The position numbers and the translations under genes were made by a program. A DNA stretch of 64,000 bases from Setophaga petechia (taxonomy: Eukaryota > Chordata > Aves > Passeriformes > Parulidae): contig JANCRA010000124.1 of assembly GCA_024362935.1 (NCBI GenBank), positions 124,001-188,000 on the forward strand, written 5' to 3'. How positions within the stretch are numbered: the stretch's first letter is position 1; each line of letters opens with the position of its first letter. A model generated the notes under the pieces. It saw only the letters and a program-made list of their open reading frames with translations. It had not been told where the DNA came from and did no database searches. Below, piece by piece: positions 1-12,225 of the stretch.

Positions 1-560
1 AAAAGACTGAGGCACTGAATGCCTTCTTCACCTCAGTCTTAACTACTAAGATCAGCCTTCAGGCACCCTGGAGCCCTGAGAGATCCAGAAAATCCAAAGC
101 AAGGAAGACTGACTCTTGTTGGAGGGAGATCAGGTCAGGGAACATTTAAACAGACTGGATATGGCCAAGGGCCTCATGGAATGGACCCACAGGAGCAGAG
201 GAAGCTGACCCTTGCTCCTGCAAGATCATTCCTGGCTTTCTTTGAAACCTGATGGCAATGGAGTATCGTCCCTGAGGACTGGAAGAACACAAGTGTCACC
301 CTTCAAAAGGGCAAGACAGAAGATCCGGGGAACCACAGGCTGTTCAGCCTGAGCTTGATCAGAGAGTTAAACATAAAAAGGAACTCTTAGACTCTGAGAG
401 TGGTCACTCTCTGCCTGTCTGAGACATGGGTTGCTGAGAGAGGCTGTGGAGTCTTAGAGACACTCAAAACCCAAACAGACAATGCCCTGAACCTGCTCTG
501 AGAAGGCAGCTGGACTAGATGAAGTCCAGAGGTACCTCCACCCTCAACCATGCTGTGACC
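1..560 (+). mobile_element. CR1 LINE fragment (plus strand), internally deleted
   Basis: The left part carries reverse-transcriptase-region sequence typical of CR1 ORF2 (CTGAATGCCTTCTTCACCTC; CTTCAAAAGGGCAAGACAG). From about 400 it resembles the CR1 3' end (AGAGAGGCTGTGGAGTCTTAG; AGCTGGACTAGATGAAGTCC). The step between them near 370-400 implies an internal deletion. The element starts outside the window. Confidence 0.75.
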
Positions 561-3500
561 CTGTGAAATCTGCACTGATCTCTTGGGGGAAGATCCTGAA
601 CAGGTACAGTGAAAGTAGACCAGAACTTTCTGCGTGCATTCAGTGTGAAAAAGATGGCAGATATCCCTGTTACACAACACTGCCTGCGAGGGACTTGTCA
701 TATGGGCCATGCTAAGGGGAAAGAAAGCAGGCAGCAACTCAGATGACATAAAGCAACAAAAATATCTGGACCACAGTGCAGACTCTCTCAATCAAAACAA
801 ACTAGATGAGGAACAGGCAGGTGAGAAGGTTTTCTGGAGAGGCTGGGAAAAAGAGAATGACATCAAAGTAGTAAAAGTGGAACTTAGTAGATTCACAGAT
901 AAAAGTGAGAAAGATGGAGAGTCAGCCCAGCTTTTGTAAACCCTTACCAGGCTTCAGAAGCCAAACTGCATTAAGAAAACACAAAATCACCACAACATGG
1001 TATATTCAGATTCCAGTACTACGACAGTTCCTCACGACAGTATGAGGTTAGCAAGAAGGTCCTCAAATGGGAAGCATAAATTCATGGAATAAAAGCAGAT
1101 CATCACAGGTCTTGTGAGTACATCTTTTTTCCTGTCCTCCTCATTCATTTTTCTACATCCTCTCCTAAGGACTTTTCCTCAAATTCTCAAATAATGGAGA
1201 GACAGCATCCCACTAAACTTAACCCAGCAGACAGATGCCTTTACAATTATGCAGCTTTTCTCTACTGTCAAAATAAGATCTCCTTTTGCACAATCACTGT
1301 CCCTTGCTTCTTGTTCCATTTAGCCAGATCCCAGGCAAAAGATTCTAACCCTTCTTACTGCAGCAAGCTTTCCTCCACAGCTGACACAAGCTTCCCAGTT
1401 TTACCCAGTTTTTACCTCATTCTCCTTCTGTCAGACATGTCTTCTGAACAGCTGACAAATCTGTGCTCCTTGCTTCCACTCTCTTTAGCTCATCTGCATT
1501 TTACCAGAGCAGCTGCACCTCAAACTGGCAGAATGCATCTATTCCACTTACATGCATGGACAGAACCATCCAAGGCTCCCTTTTAAATTTACCAGATATT
1601 CTCCAGTTCATATTTATTGTTTTCTTTCTACAGCATGTCACCGGGTTGTGTTGGAATTAAATGCAGCCTTTGGATCCTTTTCTGCAGAACTGCACTGGGT
1701 CTGATGGTACTGCATTATCTGGAGACCCAAACCTCTCTCTGCTGAACCATTTCCTAATTTTCCCATGCCATTACTTCAGCTCATCAAGGCAGTTTCAAAC
1801 CAGAGCCCTGTTATTCTGCAAGCTTCCTGCTCCTCCTGGTTTCCTGTTTATTGTTGATTCCTTTGTCCTAATTGCTAATAAAAATACAAAAAGCACCAGA
1901 TGTCAGGAAGAACCCTGCAAAATTCTTCTCAATAAATCCTCCCATTCTGATACCAAATTGTCGTGTAAGCTCTCCTCCATAATTCTCTCACCAAATTTAC
2001 ATATACTTGATCACAGATAGATGTATATAGTGCATATTCCCTTATCTTAATAGCATGGGCTAACATTTTTCTGAAGTCAAGACAAAAGATCCCACATCCA
2101 CTGGGCTTACCACCCTCTGGAAGATGAAATCAGAGTGTTGACATGATTGGTTTTGCCATGCTCATGCTGCCTTTTTCATCTCATTATTTCTCTCATGTGT
2201 TCCACTTTTTCTTGGTGTTCTGATGTCCTCCTTATAGAGAGGCTCAAGCTTTCAAGCTCCCCTAAGTCTAGAGTTCAGGAACCTCCTCCATCCTCTGTAA
2301 AGTACTCAAAGAGAAGCTGTTAATTGTTCTGCGTTAATTTCAGACAGCTCCTTATGTGTGCTGCAGCTCCACTGACTGGGGTGCCCACACACCTTCTGTG
2401 AGCACTGTCCAACATCACCTGCCCCGCTGTAGTATGAAGTACCGCTCATCCCTTCTTGCTGCTACAGGGGAATTTAGCCAGGCTTGGGGAGGGCCCTGCA
2501 TTTGTCCCTAGAAGAATCCACTGTGGTTGGAAGCTGTGATCCCGACCAGACAGGACTGCACTGCTGAGCTGATCAAAGGGCATCCCTTAGGCAACAACTC
2601 CCTGGCTAAGCAGCCAGTATCCCAAGAACCCACTGGGATCCCCAGACTGGGCTGCATGAAGGACAATAAAGTGCTTGTTGTTCACAGCCTACCAGTGGGG
2701 CAATTCCTCAGGACGTCCAAGCTTCTGTTCTCCTGGGGCCCTGGGAGCAGGTTTTACCAACACACAATCTTAAGCTCCATGTCCAGCGCAGCAAGCATCT
2801 GTATCATTAGCAGATCACTCACAGAAGGCCTTATCTGCAGCAGGAGAAGACCTCCTGTCTCACCTGTGGCTGGACATTTGGAGCAACACCCAGGGGCCCA
2901 GTTTCAGAGTCAGTGAACCAGAGAACATCTCCTGTCACAGCCTGCCCTCTTGGGCTGCACAAAGTCTTGCTACTATGGAAAGTCAGGCCTGCAGCTCTGT
3001 GCAGCCTGGCAGCTCTCTGCAGGAGCCTCACACTCCTGCCTACAGTGGGTTTTACTTTGCACACCAACAAATGTGCCCGTACAGACATGGCTCTCTAAAG
3101 TCAAGATAGGGATGAAAGCATCTTCTCCTTTACCCCTGTAGGAAGTACCTCTTTTGGATTGCTTTCTGCATGCCAGGGAGGACCAGCAATACTGGTGTGA
3201 TAGCATTAAAATAATTACAGGCTTTAGCTTCTGCTGAAAATGTATTCCCACATAAACAGGCCTGAAAAGCCCAGTGGAACTAACAGGATAAGCAAAGGTC
3301 TGTCCTTTGCAGTACATGAAAAGCAACAACTCTAGAAATCCAGAGAACAATTACAGCTCACACTTTACAGCTCAGCAGATAACACTATCATTGCCATTTT
3401 TGTTTCTTCTTCCTATAGCTCTTTAATTTCAAAATAGGAATTGTCCTTTCCTGCCCGGGAAAGGGGTGGGGAATTGCTCCCTGAGAACACTCCCTCAGAA

Positions 3501-6500
3501 CATTTATGCATTATCTTTGCAAATAATCAGTCATACACCTTCTAAGTCTAGCATGTCTGACTGTTGTCCTTTCACAGTCACTTCCCTGCACCCAGCAGCA
3601 CAATCAGAGCACGGCCATAAGCACACAGAGGCCAGGCCATACACTGGCAATCCACTTGCCCAGGTGTGTCCATTTGCCACACCCATGTTTCAGACTAGTT
3701 TGCTGGTTCCCACCCTTATCCAGGCAACATTTTTAATTTAATTTAATGCTCTCAGGTTTACATTTTTGAGTTTGCTTTTTTTTTTCTTCCCCAAAATCCA
3801 CCCACACGTTTCCATCTTCAAAGATGGAATACAAATACACCCTTAGAAAGGCAACCCTGAAGCCAAACAGAGGAATTTCAAACAGAGGAATTGTTATCTA
3901 CAATTTGTAAGAAACACACATGAGAAATAGTTTCCTGGTTTACCACAGTATGTGTTGAGTTGCTGCTTCAAGACAAAACCAGAGCCCTCAGAATTTCATC
4001 ACCAGACACCATCCTTCTGGCTCAGATGACAAATAAGAACAGACCATTCAATTTCTGGACTTGCTTTCCACAAACCTATCACACCAAATGGTTTGTGAAC
4101 CTCTGAGCTTAAGCTGGGTTCCCCTCAAAGCCATGGACACTCTCCTAGGCATATCTGCAATACAGCAGGTGACACACCCTAGACAGACCTTGCCATCCAA
4201 ATTCCACTTCCGTGCTATAACACTATCAAGGGGAAATTGCCAGTAATAAGTTCCTTTGGAACCAAAGTCAACCAGACCATATGATTATCAAACAACCCAG
4301 AGCTTTAAATACCATCTGCACGTGTCATCTCAAACACTACAAGCTCAGGGGCTACAAGTTTATTGTTACAAGAGAAACAAACAAGCACTGATATGGTGGC
4401 GTTCACCTCTTGGGTCTTGACTTGGTTGTACCTGCAGGGCAGCTGGAGTCTGCATTGAGGCTGTGTCTCTTCCACAACTCTGGTCTGAGAAGCAAAACCC
4501 TTGCTTGAGAAGAAAATGTTGTCTTGGAGGTGAGGTTTATCAGTTCAGAGTCCCCAGAGGGAGAACCTAACCATCAGAACATGGTCTTGACCATGTGAAT
4601 TGACAGCCAGCTGCTAACAGTTAGCAGAGAGAGCTACAGAAAAACACGTTCTCAGGCCAGTCTCCAGAACAGGACCTCAGGCAGTCCAGTCAAGCACACA
4701 CACTGCAGTTTTGCCCCCACATGCTGCAGTTTCTCCTCTTCACACGAAAACAGGGCCCGTGTGTCCCAGCACTGCACAAGTGCTGTGTGAGGCCTTCCAC
4801 TGCAGCCAGAGTGCAGAAACACAGGACCTGTGTGTGTCCCACAGCCCTGCTGCTGCTGCTGCTGCTGCTGGGTGCTCAGCATCTGTGTACAGCAGTGGCA
4901 ATCTAATGGGTAAGGCTGCTGAATATGCATTAACAGAGAATCCGAAGTGGGACACTTACTGCAGACACTTGAGCCAGGATAGGGAAGCAGTTTAAGCTGG
5001 TGCCACAAGAAAACTGAGTTACTGATGAAGTCTTGCAAACAGGGCCAGCCTAGCAAGCAGTTTTGTATGAATAATGCATTCAAAAGAAAAAAAAAAAAAA
5101 AAAAAAAGAGAAAGCTTCGAATAGTTTTTGTAAACAAGAAAGGAGGTAGAGAACCATCAACTAAGTGATCTCACATTCCTCGATTTGCTTTATCAATCTC
5201 AGTATTCAAAAAAAAAAAAGCTTAAGAGCAGTCCAGGCTCTCTAGTGAATCAACAAAACCACACAAAGGACCATACCACTCCTCACAGCCTCCAGGCTGT
5301 ACATTAGCTTTTAGCAACGGTATCTACCACATGAATAATGCAGCACGTCTTCCAGAGCATCTGTACTCCAATCAATCCACAGTAGCAAATAAAAACCTTT
5401 CAGCACGCCTTTCTATCAGGCAGCGGGACCTTTTTACAGCTGCTCAGAGGCATATCCTTGGAAAAACAACCCTATCTGCGACCAAAGCTGGAAGCTTTTA
5501 AATTGGCCAGCTGGGAACCAGCCTTTTAAATCAGCCATCCAGCGATGGGCCTCGATTTTATCAATTGCCTTTCTTTGTCTTTTGTTCCATAAGGATCCAC
5601 ACCCACCGTTCCCGGGCTCAGATTAAGGGAGCTCAGACTAAGGTTTCAGTCGGCTTTCAGAAATAGACACGTGTCTCTTCCCAAAAGCAGCTCAGAGGCT
5701 GCAGCCGGCCCTTCCCAAGAGGGACTTGCTGGCCTCCCCAGACACACAGCATACACACCACATCCTTCTCCTGCACTATAAAACAGCCTCATAATGAAGC
5801 ATGGGCAAAGAGCCTTCACCAAACCAAGCATCAGTCAGATGCTCCAATCTGTATTTTCAGAAGCAGAACAGGTGATGAAAAGAGACACTTTGTCCATGTC
5901 CATCACCAGTGCGGGTTTGAGTATTGCTCCTCTGCAGAACCACGAAGGTCCCTTCTCCTGGAAAGCCCACCAGGAGTTGTGGGAACTGCTTCAGTCACAG
6001 CAGGCAGAGCACATCATGCAGGCTACTGGCTACCTAAGAAAGGGCATGCCACCAGTGCAGATGGACCAGGATCCACAGAAGTGGTGGGGGACAAAATCAC
6101 AGCAGCAAGCAAGATCTCAAAGAACAATATATTCTAGAGATGTTGTCTGTTATCAGAAAACCCAGCTCTAAAAAACACTCCAATGTATTTGCAGCTCTCC
6201 AGCATGGCACGGGCACTTAAATATGGTGCCCTGGTAAACTAGCTGTGGAAAACAAACATCTCTAGAATAAGCATTGCACAAGTAGAGAGGACATGAAGTA
6301 GGAAGGTGAAGGAGTCACTCAAAACTGAAATAATGGGTTGATTTCCTCATCCACAAAAAGGGAATTTCTCTGAGAGTGCACAGCAGCCCCTCTTGCCCCT
6401 TATTTTTGGTGCCAAAAACAGTGGCCAGGGCAGGACTTGAGGTCTCATGTGAATCCTTGCAGGAGTCATGTCAGCCCTTCCCCCATGCAGGCAGTAGTGC

Positions 6501-7551
6501 CACATGGACACAGCCTCAAGGAGACGTGAGACAGTGGCTCCTCCACTGACACAGGCATCTTCTGCTCAGATCATAAGCAAAAGGGCATTTCAGTACTTTT
6601 GCATCCCCCAGTTATTGGCTTAGGCCAGGGAAGGCAAACATTGCACAGAGACCCAGCCTGTACTGAATAGAAAGACTCCAGAAACCCACTGCAGCCATGC
6701 ACCCCACAAACATCATCACCAGCTGGTACCACATTTTTTGTCTCAGAGCATCCTTCTAATGATGGAACCCAAGGCTGCCCAGTTAGGGCCAAATTCATGC
6801 CAAGGTCACAAGCTTGGCAAAATGCACATCATGCAAACATTTTTACTTTAGAAGATACATCAAGTGTTGTGACCCTCAAAATAATTTTAAGCACATATGT
6901 CCGTGGGCAGGCAAGGGCTGCCAGGAATGAGTGAAACAAGACCACTCTTCACAAGACAAGGCTGAGACAGCAAAAATCCCATGGCCTTCCTTGATGAGTT
7001 TTCCAGCTACACTTGTGTTCAGACACAGGTTTAAACCACAGTGCACTCCCCAAGGCAGGCAGCAACACCACATGGCATCCAGCATAATAACACCCGCCTG
7101 GTGACACCTGTCCATGCTACTGCCACATCCCACTGCCTGGTACTTCTCTTCTGTGCTCTTCTGCAATGCTGGCAAACCAGGGAGATGGACAAGGGAGTAC
7201 ATGTGCCTTATAAAAATAGCTCAGCCAGGTTATTTTTAACTCAACTTAGCACAGTCAGCAATGATGGTGAGGAGCAGTGAAGACAGCAAAGAGAAAAACC
7301 AGCAGAGACCACAGTCTCAGGCAGCTCTGAAGAGGCTCAAGCTCTCCTGTCATCTGATCTGGTGAGGAATCCAAGACTATATTTTGGGTAGAACCCCCTA
7401 GAACACTTTGAAGTGCACATCATGAAGTACTGGCTGAATTGTCACCTGTTCCTTATTTTATTATTGTGGTCACTTCCAATCTTGATGCCAAATGTGTACT
7501 TGAGCTTCCCTGGGACACATGAGAGAAGCAAAGAGAAATTACAACGCTAAA
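561..7551. other. No gene seen
   Basis: Open frames here are short, overlap on both strands and match nothing I recognise. Apart from the (CTG)8 tract and A-rich runs near 5,085-5,107 and 5,208-5,218, nothing stands out. It may be intergenic or the intron of a gene starting at the 21-kb CpG island. Confidence 0.5.
4847..4870. repeat. (CTG)8 / (CAG)8 trinucleotide repeat
   Basis: Eight uninterrupted CTG units. They create short poly-Leu, poly-Ala or poly-Gln runs in overlapping open frames that show no other sign of coding. Confidence 0.95.
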
Positions 7552-7870
7552 TCACAGAACCACATGAAAACTTCAGGCTAGAAGGCACTTCTGGAGGCCC
7601 TGAGTCAGTCCTGTCCTCAGCCCACAGCAAAGTTCACTACAAAGGGAGGTCAGGTTCCTTAGACTGTCCAGCCGAGTTTGAATGACTGATGAGGATGGAG
7701 ATCCCATTGGCCTCCTTGGAAAATGTGCCTATTTGGAGTCTTGTGGAGAAGCTCAGGCTGCAGGTGCCCTGCAGAGTTACCCAGATGACTCTGGTCAAAC
7801 TTGCTGCCCACCAGGACCCTCACAGCCTTCACAAGAGCAGCTCCTTTCACTGCAGGGAGAGGCTGCACAT
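7552..7870 (-). mobile_element. CR1 LINE fragment (minus strand), degraded
   Basis: AATCACAGAACCACATGAAA and AGGCTAGAAGGCACTTCTGG are decayed forms of the CR1 3' terminus read on the opposite strand. Further matches follow (CAAAGTTCACTACAAAGG; CCACCAGGACCCTCACAG). The right limit is approximate. Confidence 0.6.
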
Positions 7871-9889
7871 CAGGGGCAGAAACTGACTTTATCTTTATTA
7901 AATTTACTAGGGGGCTGGTTTTACCTTCCTTATAGGCATAAGGCAGTCTGGAGCCTCCAGTCTGCTTAGGAAGCCCAGGAGCTGGCAGTGCCCATGGAGG
8001 GTCTGCTGCCAGACATTGGACTTCCCTGCAGTGGCCTGACAAGCATCATTCTTCCCACAAGCAACCAAAGTGGTTCACCCTGGAGCAAGGGAGCCTGAAG
8101 CACCATCATTCTTACTCCACTGCCAACAGCACCTGGAGCTCTGCTTCTTGAAGGTTCACACCACTCGCTCACGAATCACCCCCAGTCACAGGAGAAGTTT
8201 CTTTATTAATATTTCTCAGCCAATGTCAGCTATAAATCAAGCTGAAGCATACAGACCACCCTTCACTGTGTGTGAACACACCTGTGCTCAGTCAGTGCAA
8301 AGTCAATTTGTACATCCCAGCAGGCACAGGAGAAAACTCCAGGAATGATTCCACACTCAGTGGTAACACCTCTTTTTGGCAGTTCAACCTGTCCTTTCAC
8401 CACTCCCTTTTCTGCCTCATGTGGTGCCATACTCTGCAAGTTCTGACAGAAAGAAACATGGCGAGTTGAGGACCTAAGTGCCTTCAGTCAACATGGCCTT
8501 TACAAGATACCATAGTGTATCAGGGGAGTGTGGAGACTAGCAAAACCCAAAACAACCCCAACCTCAGCTCAGTTTCATTAGGCTTATCAGAGCTCTCAGG
8601 AAGGGCAGGAGGCAGTATTACTGAAGCAATGGATGGGGCAATGCCAGCCTCTTTGGAGGGTAAGCCCCGCCTTCCTCTGATTCACCTCTAGCCTTCCAAG
8701 ATAGCCTGTGTACAGAAAGATAAAGCTAACTCGCCTGCATTCTCCAGAGACAATACCCTCTTTCACTTTGCTGGTTACCTGGGCAGCAAAGAAAATATTA
8801 TTGCTTATCAACTTCCTTGTGAGTACTAATGTGCTTCGCAATTCAACAAGAGGGCAAATTCCACCTTAGAGACCTTTTTTATGCTGGCAAGATCCTGCTT
8901 CATTAGAAAAGGAAAGCAAATAAAACAATATTGGTTCAAAGAAAACTGGAAGCCTCTTTGCTCCCCCCCCCCCCCACCTGCAGAAACTCAGCTTAAAAAA
9001 TAAGTTATGAACTTTCAGGGATGTTGCCACATTTCTTGTCAGAAAGGGAATCTTGAAAAACTCATCATCAGATACTCTCCAAAGCTCAGCAGTTTCTTCT
9101 GAAACCAGAACACCAGGCTTTCACTCTCCTGTTTCTCAAAAAGAAGTTTCCTGCTATTCAAGGCCAAGCTGGCTTCTGGGTTTCAGAAGTCAAAGTTCAG
9201 CTCTCCATCAAAATTATGCAGCTGGGTCTCAGTAACCTGCTATGTTCTTTGGGAAGACAAGGACACCTGGTCCACCTGTCGTTATTGTGAGGCCTGCAGA
9301 CATCTGGCAGAGAGGGTGTCTTTTCTAAAGGCTGCTGTACAGAAGGCCTTCCTTTCAGCAAAGGTTCACGGGTTCAAGATTGTTCACTTCCCAATATCTT
9401 GGTTACTTGCCCACAGGAGTCCAAGTGGAACCCATTGGGATAGCCAGATTTCCTCTCAAACCTCTTCTGCCTACCTGAGCAGTTGTGGCAGCCACCAGAA
9501 CACAGATAAATGAGAAAACCTGAAGTGCCCAGCAGGATGGTGAGACAATGGAAATGCACCCAGTGCAGATTTCCTCCTGAGTTCTGTCGAGGTTTGGAGG
9601 TTACACACTTCACTTGAATGTCTCAATATACAACCCTTACATCTGATGTGATGTCATGTCACTGCACTCTGCCGTGGCTGGAGCTGTGTACACAGGCTTG
9701 AATGTGAAGAGATCCTGGCCAGTGACACCAAGTCTGTATCTCATCTCTGAAGCTGCCTGGGGAAATGAAAACTGCTGAAGAGCTGGGGGGCACTAACCAG
9801 GCTCCTATTTGTCTGGGAAGGAAAGCACAGCCATGCAAGGGCACAGTGTAGGAGACTTCACCTCTCTGGTCTCCAGTTAAGCCTCACAG

Positions 9890-10100
9890 TCAACCTATCC
9901 ATAGCTCTAAATCAGGACAGGTGTGGAGCCTTCAAATCCCTAAGGATGATGACCTCCACCTGCCCGGTCCCACTGCCCTGCTGGGGATGAAGTTTTCTCT
10001 AATGTCTGACCTACTTCCCTCCAGCTGCAGCTTGCATTCTTGGTCTGCTTATTACACTGTCAGTGCCAAGGAGAGTCTGGCTCTCTAACTGCCCTCCCAG
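9890..10100 (-). mobile_element. CR1 LINE fragment (minus strand)
   Basis: TCTCTAATGTCTGACCTACTT, CAGCTTGCATTC and CCAAGGAGAGTCTGGCTCTC follow the order of the antisense CR1 3' region. Confidence 0.6.
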
Positions 10101-10620
10101 AAGTTGTATCTTTCTGTTAGCAAATGGGTTTGGCAGCAAAGGACACACATACCTACTACCATAGACCAGAGAAAAACTAGTTGAGAGTTTCTCAGACGTT
10201 AGGCAGAATTAGAGGGAAATGGCCCCTGTCCTTCTGAAGGCAATGACAGCAGGACTTTGTTCCTTGAAAGGCAGCAGGCAGTATCAGAGTATTCTCTGAA
10301 ACCCATAGCTGCAGAATTCATTCACCTGCCTTACAGCATCATCTGCATACAAAAAATTAGTGTGGGGCCCACACAGAAGAGAAGTGTGGGAAACTCTCCC
10401 ACACCCATGCAGTGCCTGTGGAATTATGATTCAAGTTGAGGCCTTTCTCTTTGGCTAATTAAGTCAGAATTGACATCTGTCTGTTCTCCAGAAAATTCTT
10501 AACACACTTTTGAGCTCTTTAACAGCAGGTGCCGCTTTTACATAAAGCATGACAAGCCAGCAAGAGACTGGCAAAGGCAGGTGTCACAGGCACAACAGCC
10601 AATGCTTTCTTCCACCACAT

Positions 10621-10860
10621 CATAGAATCATAGAATATGCTCAGTTGGAAGGGACCCATCCAGATTATTGAAATACAACTCCTGTCCCTGCATAGGATAT
10701 TCCCAGGAGTTACTCCATGTGACAGCATTGTCCAAACACTTCTTGAACTCTGTCAGGCTTGGTGCTGTGCTGGAACTCAGGGCATGGGGAGTATTTTTCT
10801 GCCTGTCCTGACAAGTCCTGATTCCCAGGAAAATACTGCTTTTAACCTTCTTCCATGGAG
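10621..10860 (-). mobile_element. CR1 LINE 3' end (minus strand)
   Basis: It starts with the CR1 terminal repeat in antisense (CATAGAATCATAGAAT), then CAGTTGGAAGGGACCCATCC and TGTCCAAACACTTCTTGAAC. This is a clear 3'-end copy. Confidence 0.85.
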
Positions 10861-11369
10861 AGGGCTTCCAAGACTTTGGGATGAATTGGAATCTGCAAGT
10901 GTGTGAAATAGATAATAGTATATTTATCACAGGGTGAAAAATTTAGAATTTTGTGTTTTTAGTAAACAGAAGGAGGTAGACAGAAGAACAAATGGAGGAT
11001 TTTGGGTGTTGGCTGGTTCCTTCTTCTTCATCTACTCCATTTTCTGCTGTGCTGGGGAGAGCCACAATGCAGATGTTTCGTGGCAGACATATAATTAGTT
11101 ATTGATAGATAAGTAGACATAAAGTATGTTTTAAGGCTTAATTGGATAAAACCGCTTTAAAAAAAACCTTGAAACTGTACATCTTGTGACCTTTTTGCTG
11201 TCTTCTCCATGTGTGCTGAGTCTGGTGTAGATGGCACGCAGAACTTCTGATAAGATAAACAGCAACCTGAAGACTGAAAAAGTCCCGTTCGTCTCTTACT
11301 TCTGGCATAGAACTTTTTATTAGGAGTCTCCCATGCAGGGGGCCCCAAGGGGTCTTACACAGTGCTGTA

Positions 11370-12225
11370 ATCACTTCCCTGAGGAGCCTGTTCCAGTCCC
11401 CACCACCCTCAGGATGAAGAACCTTTTCCTGATATCCAGCCTCAACATTCCCTAAATCAGTTTAGGGATTGTGGCCAGTGACAAGACTTTTCCTCAAGTC
11501 TTGTCACTGGCCACAAGGGTGTAGATATCAGTGTCTGTCGCTCCTCTTTCCCTCACAAGGAAGTTGTTACTGCAATGAGGTCTCCCCTCAGTCTCCTCTA
11601 GGTTGAACAAAGTGACCTCAGGTGCTCCTCATATGGCTTCACCCTTAGGCCCTTCACCATCTTTGTTGGCCTCCTCTGGACACTCTCTAACAGCTCAATG
11701 TCTTTTATCACCCAGAACTGCCCCCAGCACTGAAGGTGAGGCTGCCCCAGAGAAGAGCAGGACAATCCCCTCCCTTGCCTGGCTGTGATGCTGTGCCTGA
11801 TGCACCCCAGGACATGGGTGGCCCTTCTGGCTGCCAGGGCACTGCTGACTCATGTTCAACTTGCCACTGACCAGGACCCCCAGCTCCCATTCTATGGAGC
11901 TGCTCCCCAGTCTCTTGTTCCCCAGTCTATACACACATGCAGGGTTGCCCCATCCCAAGTGCACAATCCAGCACTTCCCCTTGTTGAACTTCAGACTGTT
12001 GGTGCTTGCCCAGCCCTCTATTTTATCAGAGTTTCTGCACAGGGCCTCTCTGTCCTCAAAAGAGTCAACAGTTCCTGCAATTTAGTGTCATTGGCAAACT
12101 TGCTTAGTATCCCTTTCAGTCCTGCACCCAAGTTGTTAATGAAGATGTTAAAGGGCCAAGGATGGAGCCCTGTGGAAGCTCACTAGGGACAGGTCTCCAG
12201 TTTGATGTCACCCCATTGTGAGTAT
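11370..12225 (-). mobile_element. CR1 LINE fragment (minus strand), about 0.85 kb
   Basis: Antisense CR1 blocks occur in order: GAGGAGCCTGTTCCAGTCCC, AGGTCTCCCCTCAGTCTCCT, GTTGGCCTCCTCTGGACACT, CCAGGACCCCCAGCTCCCAT, TTGTTGAACTTCAGACTGTT and TTAATGAAGATGTTAAAGGG. Open frames here are by-products of the element. A 19-bp perfect inverted repeat interrupts it at 11,471-11,514. Confidence 0.85.
11471..11514. repeat. Perfect 19-bp inverted repeat with 6-nt loop
   Basis: GTGGCCAGTGACAAGACTT at 11,471-11,489 is followed by TTCCTC after one T, then its exact reverse complement at 11,496-11,514. The arms are identical although the surrounding CR1 copy is diverged. Confidence 0.9.

Noticed and set aside
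4652..5137. Minus-strand open frame of 161 codons with a short Gln run
   Set aside because: The Gln run is the (CTG)8 microsatellite in antisense and the N terminus is a poly(A) tract in antisense. Nothing else suggests a protein.
11785..12186. Plus-strand open frame of 133 codons
   Set aside because: It lies wholly within an antisense CR1 copy.
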